From contig JBBHKE010000795.1 in assembly GCA_037447655.1 (NCBI GenBank), positions 1 to 52,423 of the forward strand: a stretch of 52,423 nt of DNA, written 5' to 3'. The notes under the pieces are model-generated. The model was not told where the DNA came from and searched no databases. It was given only the letters and a program-made list of their open reading frames with translations. Source of the stretch: Zygnema cylindricum. Its lineage: Eukaryota; Streptophyta; Zygnematophyceae; Zygnematales; Zygnemataceae. A program made the position numbers and the translations under genes. This document shows, piece by piece, positions 11,045 to 20,613 of this stretch (the first letter of the stretch is position 1; every line of letters begins with the position of its first letter).

Positions 11045-11650
11045 TCACTTTTCCACTCGTTCGAATATTCTCCGGAATTCTCGTGACCGAATGTCATCCT
11101 TCCACGCGGCGCCACGTCATGCCACGTCCATAAAATCCAAAGTGACCATTCCGCGATCTCGACAATGATATGCATTGTCGGATTAAATCCGACATTAAAT
11201 GTCGACCGTTTAAAACAAATGTCCGTTTCATTTGTTTCGTGCGAATTGACGTTCACACTAAACCTTAACAAGTTTTATGTCCGTTCGTCCATATTTCAGT
11301 TAAATGGTTTCTCTATTATACAACAGTTTAAATACTAATGAAACCCTATATCTCCTAACAAACTTCTACGACAGACTGGTTAGATCTAACGGCTACGCCG
11401 CGCTCTGCCGGTCGGGGGTTCGAGTCTTGCAGGACTCAACCTTTTGTTCAGAGTGACTTAAGTCACTCTTTAGTCCTTCCTATGGAGCTGAGGCAGCCAT
11501 GGCTCCATCGCTCTCTCTCCCCTTCAATGACTACAACAAGTATGGGGGCAAGAGAGAAGAGATGGAGGCAGGCTGCCTACATTTTTTTTACGTGTTTCCG
11601 CTAATTAGTTTTAGACCTAGAAAATAAAACAAAAACTACTTATTTCAACA
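11045..11650 (-). mobile_element. Truncated LTR of an inverted family A-like copia
   Basis: On the minus strand it starts TGTTGAAATAAGTAG at 11650, right after a purine-rich tract (11651-11665, minus strand AGAAAATAAGGGGAG), so it is the 3' LTR of the RNase H remnant next to it. It contains the palindrome GAGTGACTTAAGTCACTC (11450-11467) and, on the plus strand, a B-box GGTTCGAGTCT (11417-11427). It stops at 11045 inside the family F LTR, before its own 3' end. Confidence 0.75.
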
Positions 11651-12282
11651 CTCCCCTTATTTTCTAGTCTAATTTTAACTTTTCTTTTAATCCACATTTT
11701 TCCCTACAGTATTTTAACTTTGGAGAGGGCGCAGGTTTGGTCATCATGTCAGCCACCATTTCCTCATCAGATCTATATACAAGATTCACTATTTTATTCT
11801 CAACTTTTTCCCTTCCAAAACTTAATCTTATGTTCATATGTTTAGCCTTAAAATGATATTTTGGATTGGCTGCAATTGCTATGGCCGCTTGATTATCACA
11901 AAACACTTCATGCACTCCCTCCTTCATATACCCCAGTTCTTATAGCAAGGACTTCACCCACATCAACTCTTTCACAGCAGAATAAGAGGCCATGTACTCA
12001 GCCTCCATAGTGGACTGAGCAACCACCTTTTGTTGCTTACTGCTCCAACAGCATGCACCTTCCCCAACATACAACACATACCCAGAAGTGTATCGTCTCA
12101 TAGGTGCATCCCCATAATTGGCATCACTCCAAGTGGTGATATCAGTGTGCTCCCCTCCCAAATGCAACCATAATTCTCTAGTTCCAACTAGATATCTCAT
12201 GACTCTCTTGGCTACCTCCCAGTCTCTCTTTCTAGGATCATTTAGACTACAACTGAGGACTCCAACTGCTGCCGCTATGTCC
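11651..12282 (-). pseudogene. Copia RNase H fragment, family A-like
   Basis: This is the RNase H domain of a copia pol on the minus strand, in two open pieces (12282-11940 and 11927-11664) separated by one stop near 11940. All RNase H landmarks are present: TWSDANYGDAP, QSTMEAEYMA, CDNQAAIAI and the C-terminal MVADMMTKPAPSP. It is less damaged than the copies in the tandem array at 23-48 kb. The gene begins abruptly at DIAAAVGVL, where the sequence switches to family F LTR at 12283, so RT and everything upstream are missing. Confidence 0.85.
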
Positions 12283-13170
12283 TGTCTCACAGGCAGATAA
12301 GACACAAGCAGATAAAAAGAACAACAAAAGACAAAGCCCCTGCAAAAGATAACGTGCTGCAGGAGGAGGAATTGATCATGTGACCTTGATTTTGTGACCT
12401 ACCAGATAATTCTCGTACGGCGTAGCCGTTCGCCTTATCCAATAGGTCTTGATGAAGAATTACGTACTTTGTATGTGATATATATTTAAATTGTGATGCG
12501 ACAACACATACGAAACAAAATCAATGTGAAACGTACAGCACCGCACGAAATACTGTACCATACGAAACGACATTTAATTTTCAACGGACGAAATCAAATG
12601 TCGTTCAGGATCGACGGCTCGCAGAGCTGCCGGAATTTCGGAGTGGACATTTGGCGGTTTGCAAGCTAATATCGGCAGACGACGCGTGGCGCGATATGGT
12701 TGGACAACGCCTATTTAGGGGGGAGCAACTACGGTTCAGGAAATGACACGCGTAAGTAGAGCGGCCATGCCATACTATGGCTGTACAAAAAGTACAACGA
12801 TACATATACCTTCTTGTACCTTACAGTAATTTTATTATTTAGGGTACACTAGTAGTAGGTTTAGAGAGGGAGCTTAGGACTGGGAAAAAATCAAGGTAGC
12901 CACCTCTCTCTTAGAGTGCTTCTGTATTTACTGGCCATCTTTGGCCGGCCATAACTTAATGCTCGGATAACCAATTTTAGTGATTCTTTTGGCTGCGAAC
13001 TCATAGGAGTCCAAGCTACACAAAGTTGTATTTGGTCAGAGTTTTTGCGTGCCAGGGTGGCACCTATTCATTGCCAAAGTCAAAATTGCAAATATTATCC
13101 TATAGGCTTCATATAAGCTGGACATTTTGTGGACGACATTTTGTGGACCAATGGAGGTTAGAGAATTACA
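12283..13170 (+). mobile_element. Copia family F 5' LTR, second segment
   Basis: The LTR resumes, first repeating about 90 bp of the first segment, and runs to GAATTACA at 13170, directly before the primer site. Its sequence parallels the family C LTR (solo copy at 24036-25151, read on its minus strand). Its last 20 bp (13151-13170) read ATG plus five codons in frame with gag. No 3' LTR of this element is in the window. Confidence 0.8.
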
Positions 13171-14441
13171 GGTTATGGGCCCACCCTCTAGGGTGCCCAT
13201 TTTCAATAGGATAGGGTTCATTAATTGGGAAACCATGATGAGGGGTGCATTGTTTGAAAAACCACTGTTGGGTATTGTGAGTGGCCGTGTGCGTCGTTCA
13301 TCCGCAAAATTGGGAGTTCCACCAGGTTTTGGAGGATCTCCGTTCACAAGAGGATTTGCACGGGCAGAGGTGATAGAGGACGTGAAAAAAGCATCGTGTC
13401 GGACACAGAGAAGGAGAAGGGGAAGGAGAATCTCACACCGATGCCTAATGGATCGGTTACGGTAGCAGATGTTCACAAAACCGAGGCTAATGATAGTGAA
13501 ATCTGGGATTTCAACAATACCGTGGCGACTCATTTTTTTCTCGAGCATCTCACCTAGGCAGTGCCTACACCTTATCTTCATGTGGATAGGGCGAAGAGTT
13601 GTGGGAGGCTCTTGTCAACATTTACAAGAGTGGTATGATTTAGCAGTAGAAGCTGGCAGATTAGAAGGTACATGCATATGTGTACAAAGGGGGAAAGATG
13701 TTAGATTTTTGTAATGACTTGGCCGTGTTATTTATGGAGTTGGAGAGTGCACGGAAAAGGGAGACCGACAAAGAGAAGGTGAACACTTTGTTGATGAAAC
13801 TCCCAGATGATTATAGAAACATTGTTAACAGGGTTCAAGACTTGCCAGATCATCGATGGATCTAGAACTCCGTTGTGGGAATGATTTTGGTTCGGGAAAG
13901 CACAATTGAGATTCGGAGAGGAGGAAAGAGTGTTAAGGCATTGGCTGCTGGAACTAATTGGGGAGATAAGGATTCCAAGAAACCTTATGGAAACTTTGGT
14001 GGAGGTGAAAGACGAAATCAATCGGAAGGATCTGGATTGAGGCCTCTAAAAGGGCTTTGCCACTTTTGTAAGAAGCCGGGACATTACATGGCGGAGTGTA
14101 CCAAACTCACAAAGGTGAGATTGAAGGAGCAACAGGTCGAAAAACCAACCGCAAGGAAAAAGAAGGCATTTGTGGCAACACAAGTCACCGGAGAGGATTG
14201 CAAGGAGGCCCATAGAGAACTCATCCTCAACGAGGAGCTAGAGGCGAAAGGTAAGCCGGAGATTCCAAGGAGGCAAAAGTGTGTTATCGGTGGAGTAAGA
14301 GAAGATCCTGAAGAATGAAAGATTATTGATTCAAGAGCCTCTATGCATATGTGCAGAGAAAAACCATTGTTTACCAAGATGAGAAAGATCCCCACTGTAG
14401 AGATAGAGTATGGGGATGGGAGAATAATAACCACTAATTTA
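13151..14441 (+). pseudogene. Copia family F gag and start of protease, truncated
   Basis: Gag opens at an ATG inside the LTR (13151), passes through the primer site and reaches the gag landmark 'FINWETMMRGALFEK'. A frameshift near 13400, a stop near 13552 and others break it. The middle gag block (KGGKMLDFCNDLA...KLPDDYRNIVNRVQDLP) ends at a stop near 13863. Then come IRRGGKSVKAL and a perfect zinc knuckle CHFCKKPGHYMAEC (about 14058-14099). Protease starts with IIDSRASMHMC, so the catalytic DSGA is DSRA. Homology stops at about 14441 in unrelated DNA, so integrase, RT and the 3' LTR are missing. Confidence 0.85.
13171..13185 (+). promoter_or_regulatory. Primer-binding site, half initiator tRNA-Met type
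   Basis: GGTTATGGGCCCACC directly follows the LTR end. It is the complement of the anticodon stem-loop of plant initiator tRNA-Met as I recall it (GGUGGGCCCAUAACC), not of the tRNA 3' end that most plant copia elements use. The ATG at 13175-13177 pairs with the CAU anticodon and is in the gag frame. Confidence 0.8.
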
Positions 14442-16067
14442 GAGGTACATCACCATTTACATAAAAATTTGAGCCACGACACGTTAGATTATAAATATAC
14501 GTGTCAGGACGACAACCAATGGAACTCGAAAAATTCACATATGATATAAACATTCAAAAATCCAACCGAAATCACAAAAAATATTTCTTAACGAAGTTTC
14601 GTCGCGCTATTTTTGTTACAAGCCATTCGTCACACTATTTGTGGCAACGCTCATTCGTCAAGCAAAAAAGCAAAAACCCTAAAAAAATGCGCTTGCAAAT
14701 AGTACAAAATTTGTGTGGTACAATGCCTTGGTCCGCACGTACATGGTATGCAAATGATGATTTTGAGTTGAAGTTGGTCGGTGTAAAAAATATTTGACGA
14801 TTTTCAATATACGATCTTATCTTACGTGGCACCACTCATTCGCGAGCACGTGGATTACAAACTCTACGCGATAGAACATCGTTAAAAATGTAGCATCCTC
14901 TAATGTTGGCCGTATTTTAGGAAATCTTGATGGAACGCCACCCTTACACGCAAATTGAAACGAAACCTCTCAAAACTGAAGTATTGTACTTCGATTTTGA
15001 GAGGTTTTGTTTTAATTTGTGTCTAAGTTCAATGTTATGCTTAGACGATTAAATTCATAGTTGTTAATATCGCGTGATGTTTTCATTTTTTACTGATTTC
15101 TACGTATTATTTGTGACTTTTGAAAAAATCACAAAAAAACGTGATGTACTTCCTGTTTGGTAAACTGAACGAACAATTTACACAAACTCTATAGTTACTG
15201 TACGGTTTTTTACGGGAAATGTACGAAGTTTGATGAAAACATACGTTGGACGTATTAATACTTTCTGCTCGGTAAAGTGAATAGGAAATTTCACGAATAA
15301 TGTACGAATTTTATCGTTCATGTGCGGACATATTTGAAAAGAGATGTTGCAGCATCACACTATTTGCGCGCTGTAAGTTTAAAATGTGTAGGAATCAAGG
15401 AAGCCGCCATAAAAACTTGAAAGCTAATCTTAAAGGAAGACGCCATTATTGACGCCACGGCAGTAGACGTGAAACTGCCGTTGAAGCCGTTGTCGAAGAA
15501 GTTACAAACCTCGAATTAAGCATCCATTTGGTTAGTGTGATTGTTTTTTTTATATTATTAACATGTTACGTCGTGGAATGCCGAATGATTCAAAATGTCA
15601 TCTGCATATGGCTTGTACTTTGTTCTTTTGCAGTCGCATGCTCTCGAAGAGGTAGAGAGAGAAGGCCATGGCTGCCTATCAAATAGTATGAGACAGACAT
15701 TCAATATTATTACAACAAGAAGGCCGCATTATCCAAGATTTGAGAATGCGACATTATCCAAGCTTTGAACCTGGCCCTACATATTGTGACAATATCCTCA
15801 GAGAGTGTTGTCCGTAACCAGTTGATGTAGATGTTGCGATACACACATGGAGTGTGATAATTATTTAAATCATTACAATTTTTTACCGCTCATTTAACGG
15901 AAAACATTCAAACTGCGGTAAATGTTCAATTCAATTTTTTTACATGCACGCAATTGTACGAATTTAACTTCATGAACAATTTTTTACGTTTTTTTAAAAT
16001 TGACCTCTCCGATTTCTACGTATTATTCACACGTTTGAATCGTGCACAAAATGCGTTTTGAAAAATT
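14442..16067. other. Unclassified sequence with one inverted repeat
   Basis: About 1.6 kb without coding motifs. Apart from the inverted repeat near 14950-15036 I see no element. The phrase GATTTCTACGTATTATT occurs near 15093 and again near 16010, hinting at a further old repeat. Confidence 0.4.
14949..15036. repeat. Short fold-back of the TAGACG family
   Basis: Arms around 14952-14987 and 15000-15033 pair (CGAAACCTCTCAAAA with TTTTGAGAGGTTTTG). The right side runs into TGTCTAAGTTCAATGTTATGCTTAGACGATTAAATT, which recurs almost unchanged at 18740-18775. It looks like a shorter relative of the element at 18419-18763. Confidence 0.6.
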
Positions 16068-16776
16068 ATAATTCAATTTTGCAGCTAAGTTAAAATCCAA
16101 CATGTGCTCTCACCGTGGAGCTCACGTAACAACAAAAAATGACTGTGCGCAACAATTTTATTTACATGTTGTTGCCGAAGTGTTTTTACCGAAAATCTTC
16201 GCCGGCCGTGTGAATTCCTAATTTTGTTAGTGCGGTTGACGTTCGCGGTAAAATTTTAAACGGTTGTAACAATATTTTGAAAGTTAAAGTTGTCGAATTG
16301 AATAACCGTCAAATTTTAGCTCAACGGTACTTTACTTGTACCGATAGGTACTTCAAAAGTACAATCTTTGACAAAATGACGTGAGTGGCTGGACGCAACC
16401 AAAATAGTCACTGCCATGATCAATTCTCTACCAGAGGGAAACAAAAGTGGCATCTATTTGCGATCGGGAATTGATCAGGGTAGTGACTGTTTTGGTTGCG
16501 CACAGTCACTTACATCATTCTGTCAAAAATTGTACGTTTGAAGTACACATTGGTACAAGTAAAGTACCGTGTTTCAACTCCTTAAACTATTGCCGCGCTT
16601 GCAAACGTCGACCGTCATAATAAAATTTGCAATTCAAACGGTCGGCGAACGTTTACTGTAACAAAGCTACATCCACCACATGTAAGTAAAAGTGTTGAAT
16701 CATACACTTTTGGTTGTTACGTGAGCTCCACGGTGAGAGCACGTTGGATATTAACTTAGCCCCAAAATTGAAATTT
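16068..16776. mobile_element. Fold-back element with about 300-bp inverted arms
   Basis: The left arm (about 16074-16430) and right arm (about 16465-16770) are inverted copies, for instance GTGCTCTCACCGTGGAGCTC on the left and its complement near 16718-16740. The centre holds a second tight pair around GATCAATTC / GAATTGATC. It has no coding sequence. A partial left arm recurs at 18764-19028. Target duplications were not identified, so the superfamily is open. Confidence 0.7.
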
Positions 16777-17420
16777 AGGGTCAAGTTCCACCAGTCGTTT
16801 CTGTAATTGTACGGTTAACTCTACAGACCGGGTCGATTGAGTGGATGTTCCATCACGTATAGTTTGTAAAACACGTGTTCTAGATTGAGTGGCGCAACGC
16901 AAGCTAAGATGCGATAGTGAAAATCTTTCAGATTCTTAGCACCGACAAACTTAACTGCAAATCTTCACTTGCGTACCATGTACTTGCGAACTTCGACATA
17001 ACTATTATACTTTTGCAAACGCCAATCTGTACGCCAGCTCATATTTTTGGATTTCTGTTTTGGAACATAACGGAAGTCCTTTGAGGGAAATAGTGTGATG
17101 AACAAAAATTACCGAAAATAGCGTGACGAAGGAATGCTACGAGATTTCGTTTTATATTCGGTGTTATTTTGGAAAGCGCGTGTCATGTGCAAATCTTAAG
17201 TTTTTCGTTGGTTTTACATCATGTCACGTAGCTTAATCGTCCAGCGTGTCACGCATTTTTGTTAATTTTTGTTTTATGTATCAGTCAACCCACCTCTTCA
17301 AGGTGGGTTGACAGTTACATAGAAAAATGAAGCGAACTCCTCGCAGATGAAGATCGGACGGCCAATACTGCCTCCAAGACCTTTGGAGAGTATTGACAAG
17401 ATTATCTGTAATGTTGTTTC
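16777..17420. other. Unclassified sequence
   Basis: No gene recognised. An open frame on the minus strand across 17298-17618 runs out of a solo LTR and carries no known domain. A perfect hairpin lies at 17284-17312. Confidence 0.45.
17284..17312. repeat. Perfect 12-bp hairpin
   Basis: GTCAACCCACCT, a 5-nt loop CTTCA, then AGGTGGGTTGAC. The stem is GC-rich, but there is no adjacent T-run or gene to suggest a terminator. Confidence 0.8.
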
Positions 17421-18320
17421 TGAAATTTTGTGGGCTCCGTTGCCCCACATAATGCACATTTCACAAGTAGCCACTAGGATAGCATCAACCCACTTTGGTT
17501 TCCCCAATAATAAATGCCACCCTGGCAGGCAATGACTCTGGCCATCCTCACCCTTGTGAGGACAAGACTCCCTTGAGTCCAATGCAAAAAGAATCACCGA
17601 ATTTGCTCCCCTGAGCAATTAGTTATGGATGGCCAAAGACAGCCTATTTATACATAAAGTCACTTGGAGAGAGGCGCCTCAAATATTACGAAGTCCTAGT
17701 CTGCCTACTCTTAGCAACCTGTTACTAAACCCTAGTCCAATAGGAACACTATACTGTACAAAAAGGTACAGTGGCCGATATACTTATTGTACAGCCATTG
17801 TACGACATGGCCTTCAAGGTGAGGCTTGTCATATCGGGAGCCATGGTTCCTCCTCCCATCTTCTCTAGTATCCAATAGTGTGACGCCACGTGGCATTGCG
17901 TGACGCTATCTCCAAAGGCCGCCAAAAGCTCATTCCGGGTGGCGGCTGCAACGACGACCGTCCGATCAATTAAATTTACACGGTTCAGATTCGCGTTCGT
18001 GAAATAATTGTTTCACAGGCGTCTCGTAGTGAGTTTGGTGTGAATTTACCGTCTTGTCACAATTTAAGTACGTATCAAATGTAAAGTGTTCAGCGTTGCG
18101 TCGCCGACTTAATAGTTAAGGCCTCCCATTACACGAGGTTGGTAGGACTCAGGTTGAAATCCGGTCAAGGGCGACATTTTGGTAAAAATGCCCTTTACTT
18201 CAGTCTACCACCTTTTTGAATAGCGCGGCAACCATGGCGTGTCTTTCATTCTCTCTCTCTCTCCCTCTCGTTAGAGACTAAAATTAAATAGAGAAAAGAT
18301 ATAAATTACCTTTTTCAACA
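17421..18320 (-). mobile_element. Solo copia LTR, TSD GTTTC (900 bp)
   Basis: On the minus strand the LTR starts TGTTGAAAAAGG (18320) and ends AAATTTCA (17421). The 5-bp duplication GTTTC flanks it exactly at 17416-17420 and 18321-18325. It resembles family C and E LTRs in layout, including a B-box-like GGTTGAAATCC on the plus strand (18152-18162) and a CT microsatellite near 18252. The terminal 20 bp have ACG in place of the ATG seen in relatives. No internal region accompanies it, so it is a recombination remnant. Confidence 0.85.
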
Positions 18321-18418
18321 GTTTCTCGAATAAAAACAAAATAGGTGGTACGATTTGGTACGGAGAGTCGCGGATTTGTGTAAACTTCCCCATTTTTCGC
18401 CGGATGGAACGTTACTCT

Positions 18419-18763
18419 TAGTCGTCTAAGCGTTACATTGAACTTAGACGCAAATTGAAACGAAACCTTTTTAAAAAAAAAGTACTGTAAGTATTGTACG
18501 GAAAGATTAAAACGCACGAAATGAAATTTCGCTGTCATGTAAGAATGTAGATTCATAGGTAGTGTGGCTTAATTTTGTTGCACATGACGACGCGCATTTT
18601 TTTCATTTAATTTCAATTGATTTTTTTACGCCGGGTCGTTTTATTATTTAGTGTACAAAGTTTATTTCGTTTCGTGCCTTTTAATATTTAAGTACAAGAC
18701 TTACAGTACTTTCAATTTAAAAAGGTTTGGATTCAATTTGCGTCTAAGTTCAATGTAAAGCTT
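18419..18763. mobile_element. TAGACG fold-back/MITE (about 345 bp)
   Basis: Left arm (18419-18495) and right arm (18678-18763) are inverted copies with outer ends around CGTCTAAGCGTTACATTGAAC and GTTCAATGTAAAGCTTAGACG. It is non-coding. A short relative lies at 14949-15036. Confidence 0.65.
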
Positions 18764-19028
18764 AGACGATTAAATTTCAATTTTGCGGCTAAGTTAATAT
18801 CCAACGTGCTCTCACCGTGGAGCTCACGTAAGGACTAAAATTGACTGTCTACAACACTTTTATTTACATGTGATTGCCGTAGTTTTGTTACCGTAAACGT
18901 TCGCCAACCGTGTGAATTGCAAGTTTTATTATGACGGTCGACGTTCGCAAGCGCGACAAAAGTTTTAGCGGTTGAAACAATATTTTGAATGACAAAGCTG
19001 TCCAGCCGATTGACCGTCAAACTTAGGG
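18764..19028 (+). repeat. Partial left arm of the 16-kb fold-back
   Basis: Parallels about 16068-16325, including GTGCTCTCACCGTGGAGCTC and the later CGTTCGC/GACGGTCGACG stretch, then diverges. The matching right arm is missing. Confidence 0.7.
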
Positions 19029-19217
19029 TACTTTCGCATGTGCTAAAGTTAAAATTTTTTTTTGTCGCTTTCCTTCATAACTTAGAAATATAAGAGAAAA
19101 TCCCCAACCGTACCAAAAAAATGAAATTACTATCATACAAGTTGCGTTACCTTGAAACTTTATACGTATAGTAATTTGTCGTCTAGCGCTATGCAATTTG
19201 TCGTCTAGTGCATTTCG

Positions 19218-20332
19218 TGTAATTGTGTGACCTCCATTGGTACACAGAATGCCCAGCTTACGTGAAGCCTCTAGGACAGAATATGCACTTTTGACTTTGA
19301 AAATGAATAAGTCCCACCATGGGACGCAAAAACTCTGACTGACTACTCCCTTCTGTAGCCTGGACTCCCCTAAGTCCGCTGCAAAAAGAATCACTGAATT
19401 TGCTCACCTGAGCATTAAGTTATGGCTGTTCAAAGACAACATATTTGTACAGATGGCCTCTAGGAGAGAGAGGACTTTTCAATATTTTTCTAAGTCCTGA
19501 AAAAATCCTAATAGCAATTCTAAACCAATCAAAAACGAGTACCCTAATTATCGTACACACAAAGTACACAAGCCGCCGTACTTTATGTACGGAAATATTC
19601 GGCACCACTCCGGTTTGCCACGTGGCTTATGGGTCAACGTCATTCTGTCCTTTTTCCTCTTCCGGCATCCAGTAGGATGATGCCACGTGTCATTTCCTCC
19701 CATTTCGCCGAACTTCTCCCAGATAAGTTTTCCGTCATCTCGGCACTCATGCGTGCCGTCCGTTCTTTTACGGCGACCGATTTCAGCCGTTGGATCTGAT
19801 GGCGCGCCGAATAAATGTTGACCTTTGAATTTCACCGGTCAATGTTCCGTGTTGACCGTTGAATTTTGACGGTCAATATTCCGTGTTGACCGCGTGAAAT
19901 TCGTTCTCGCTTTGTGAATCGTTGATCGCAACATTTAATTTCGTCCGTTGAAAATTAAATGTTTGTTTCATTAATTTCGTGCGGTACTGCATTTCGTGCG
20001 GTACCACACGTTCCATGTAGCGTTTCGTTTCGTAGGATGTTAAATCGAATATGCGGTAGATATAACTTTTAAATCAATATCAAATACAAAGTATGTTACG
20101 TTTCACCAAGACCTAACGGATAAGGCGGATACCTAGGCCGTACGGTTCTTCTCCGGAGGATACAGGATCAAATCCTGTCTGTGGCATTGTTACTTTTGCA
20201 GGAGCCATATCTCATGTCTATCTTCTCATCTGTCTAAGGCAGACATGGTTGCCAGTCAGTTCTCAGTGACTACGACAAGTATGACAAATGTAGGACCCTA
20301 AAAGATAAAATATAAAATACGATTTTTCAACA
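19218..20332 (-). mobile_element. Copia family C LTR, chimeric copy (1115 bp)
   Basis: Same family and orientation as the solo LTR at 24036-25151. Differences are dense over the first 200 bp and fall to very few toward 20332. The right flank is identical to the right flank of the 24-kb copy, but the left flank (CATTTCG) lacks the GTTTA duplication. A genuine second LTR would not share a flank, so the right part is probably misassembled. Confidence 0.7.
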
Positions 20333-20603
20333 GTTTATCTATTAAGAAGCCATGATGACAGGGGCTTTGTGTGAAAAACGATACTGGGGTATTGTTAGTG
20401 GACAAGTGAAACGTCCACCTCCGGAACACCACCGGGATTTGGTGTAATAAGGTTTTCTAGATGAACATCTGCTGTAGCAGAGGAGGCAAATGATGGGGAC
20501 AGCAGTGTGTCCGAAAAAGGGAAAGAAAAGGAGACACCTCTTACTCCTATTGCACCTATTCCCAAGACACCCGGAGCGGCGATCGTGAAGACCATGGAGA
20601 CCG
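20333..20603 (+). repeat. Duplicate of family A gag leader, ends at assembly gap
   Basis: Matches 25152-25422 base for base as far as I compared, including the W-to-stop TAA shortly after the TSD and the damaged gag frame. The adjacent N run and the lack of any following family A sequence point to an assembly duplicate. Confidence 0.85.
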
Positions 20604-20613
20604 NNNNNNNNNN
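20604..20613. other. Assembly gap (10 N)
   Basis: Ten undetermined bases. The true distance across the gap is unknown, so linkage of 1-20603 to 20614-52423 depends on the scaffold. Confidence 1.

Noticed and set aside
13171-13205. Hairpin at the primer site (TGGGCCCACCCT / AGGGTGCCCA) as an independent element
   Set aside because: The pairing has a two-base bulge, and the sequence is already explained by the primer match and the conserved gag codons; it may still form but is not needed.
17298-17618. 106-codon minus-strand frame
   Set aside because: It starts inside a solo LTR and leaves it across the target duplication; the non-LTR part has no known motif.
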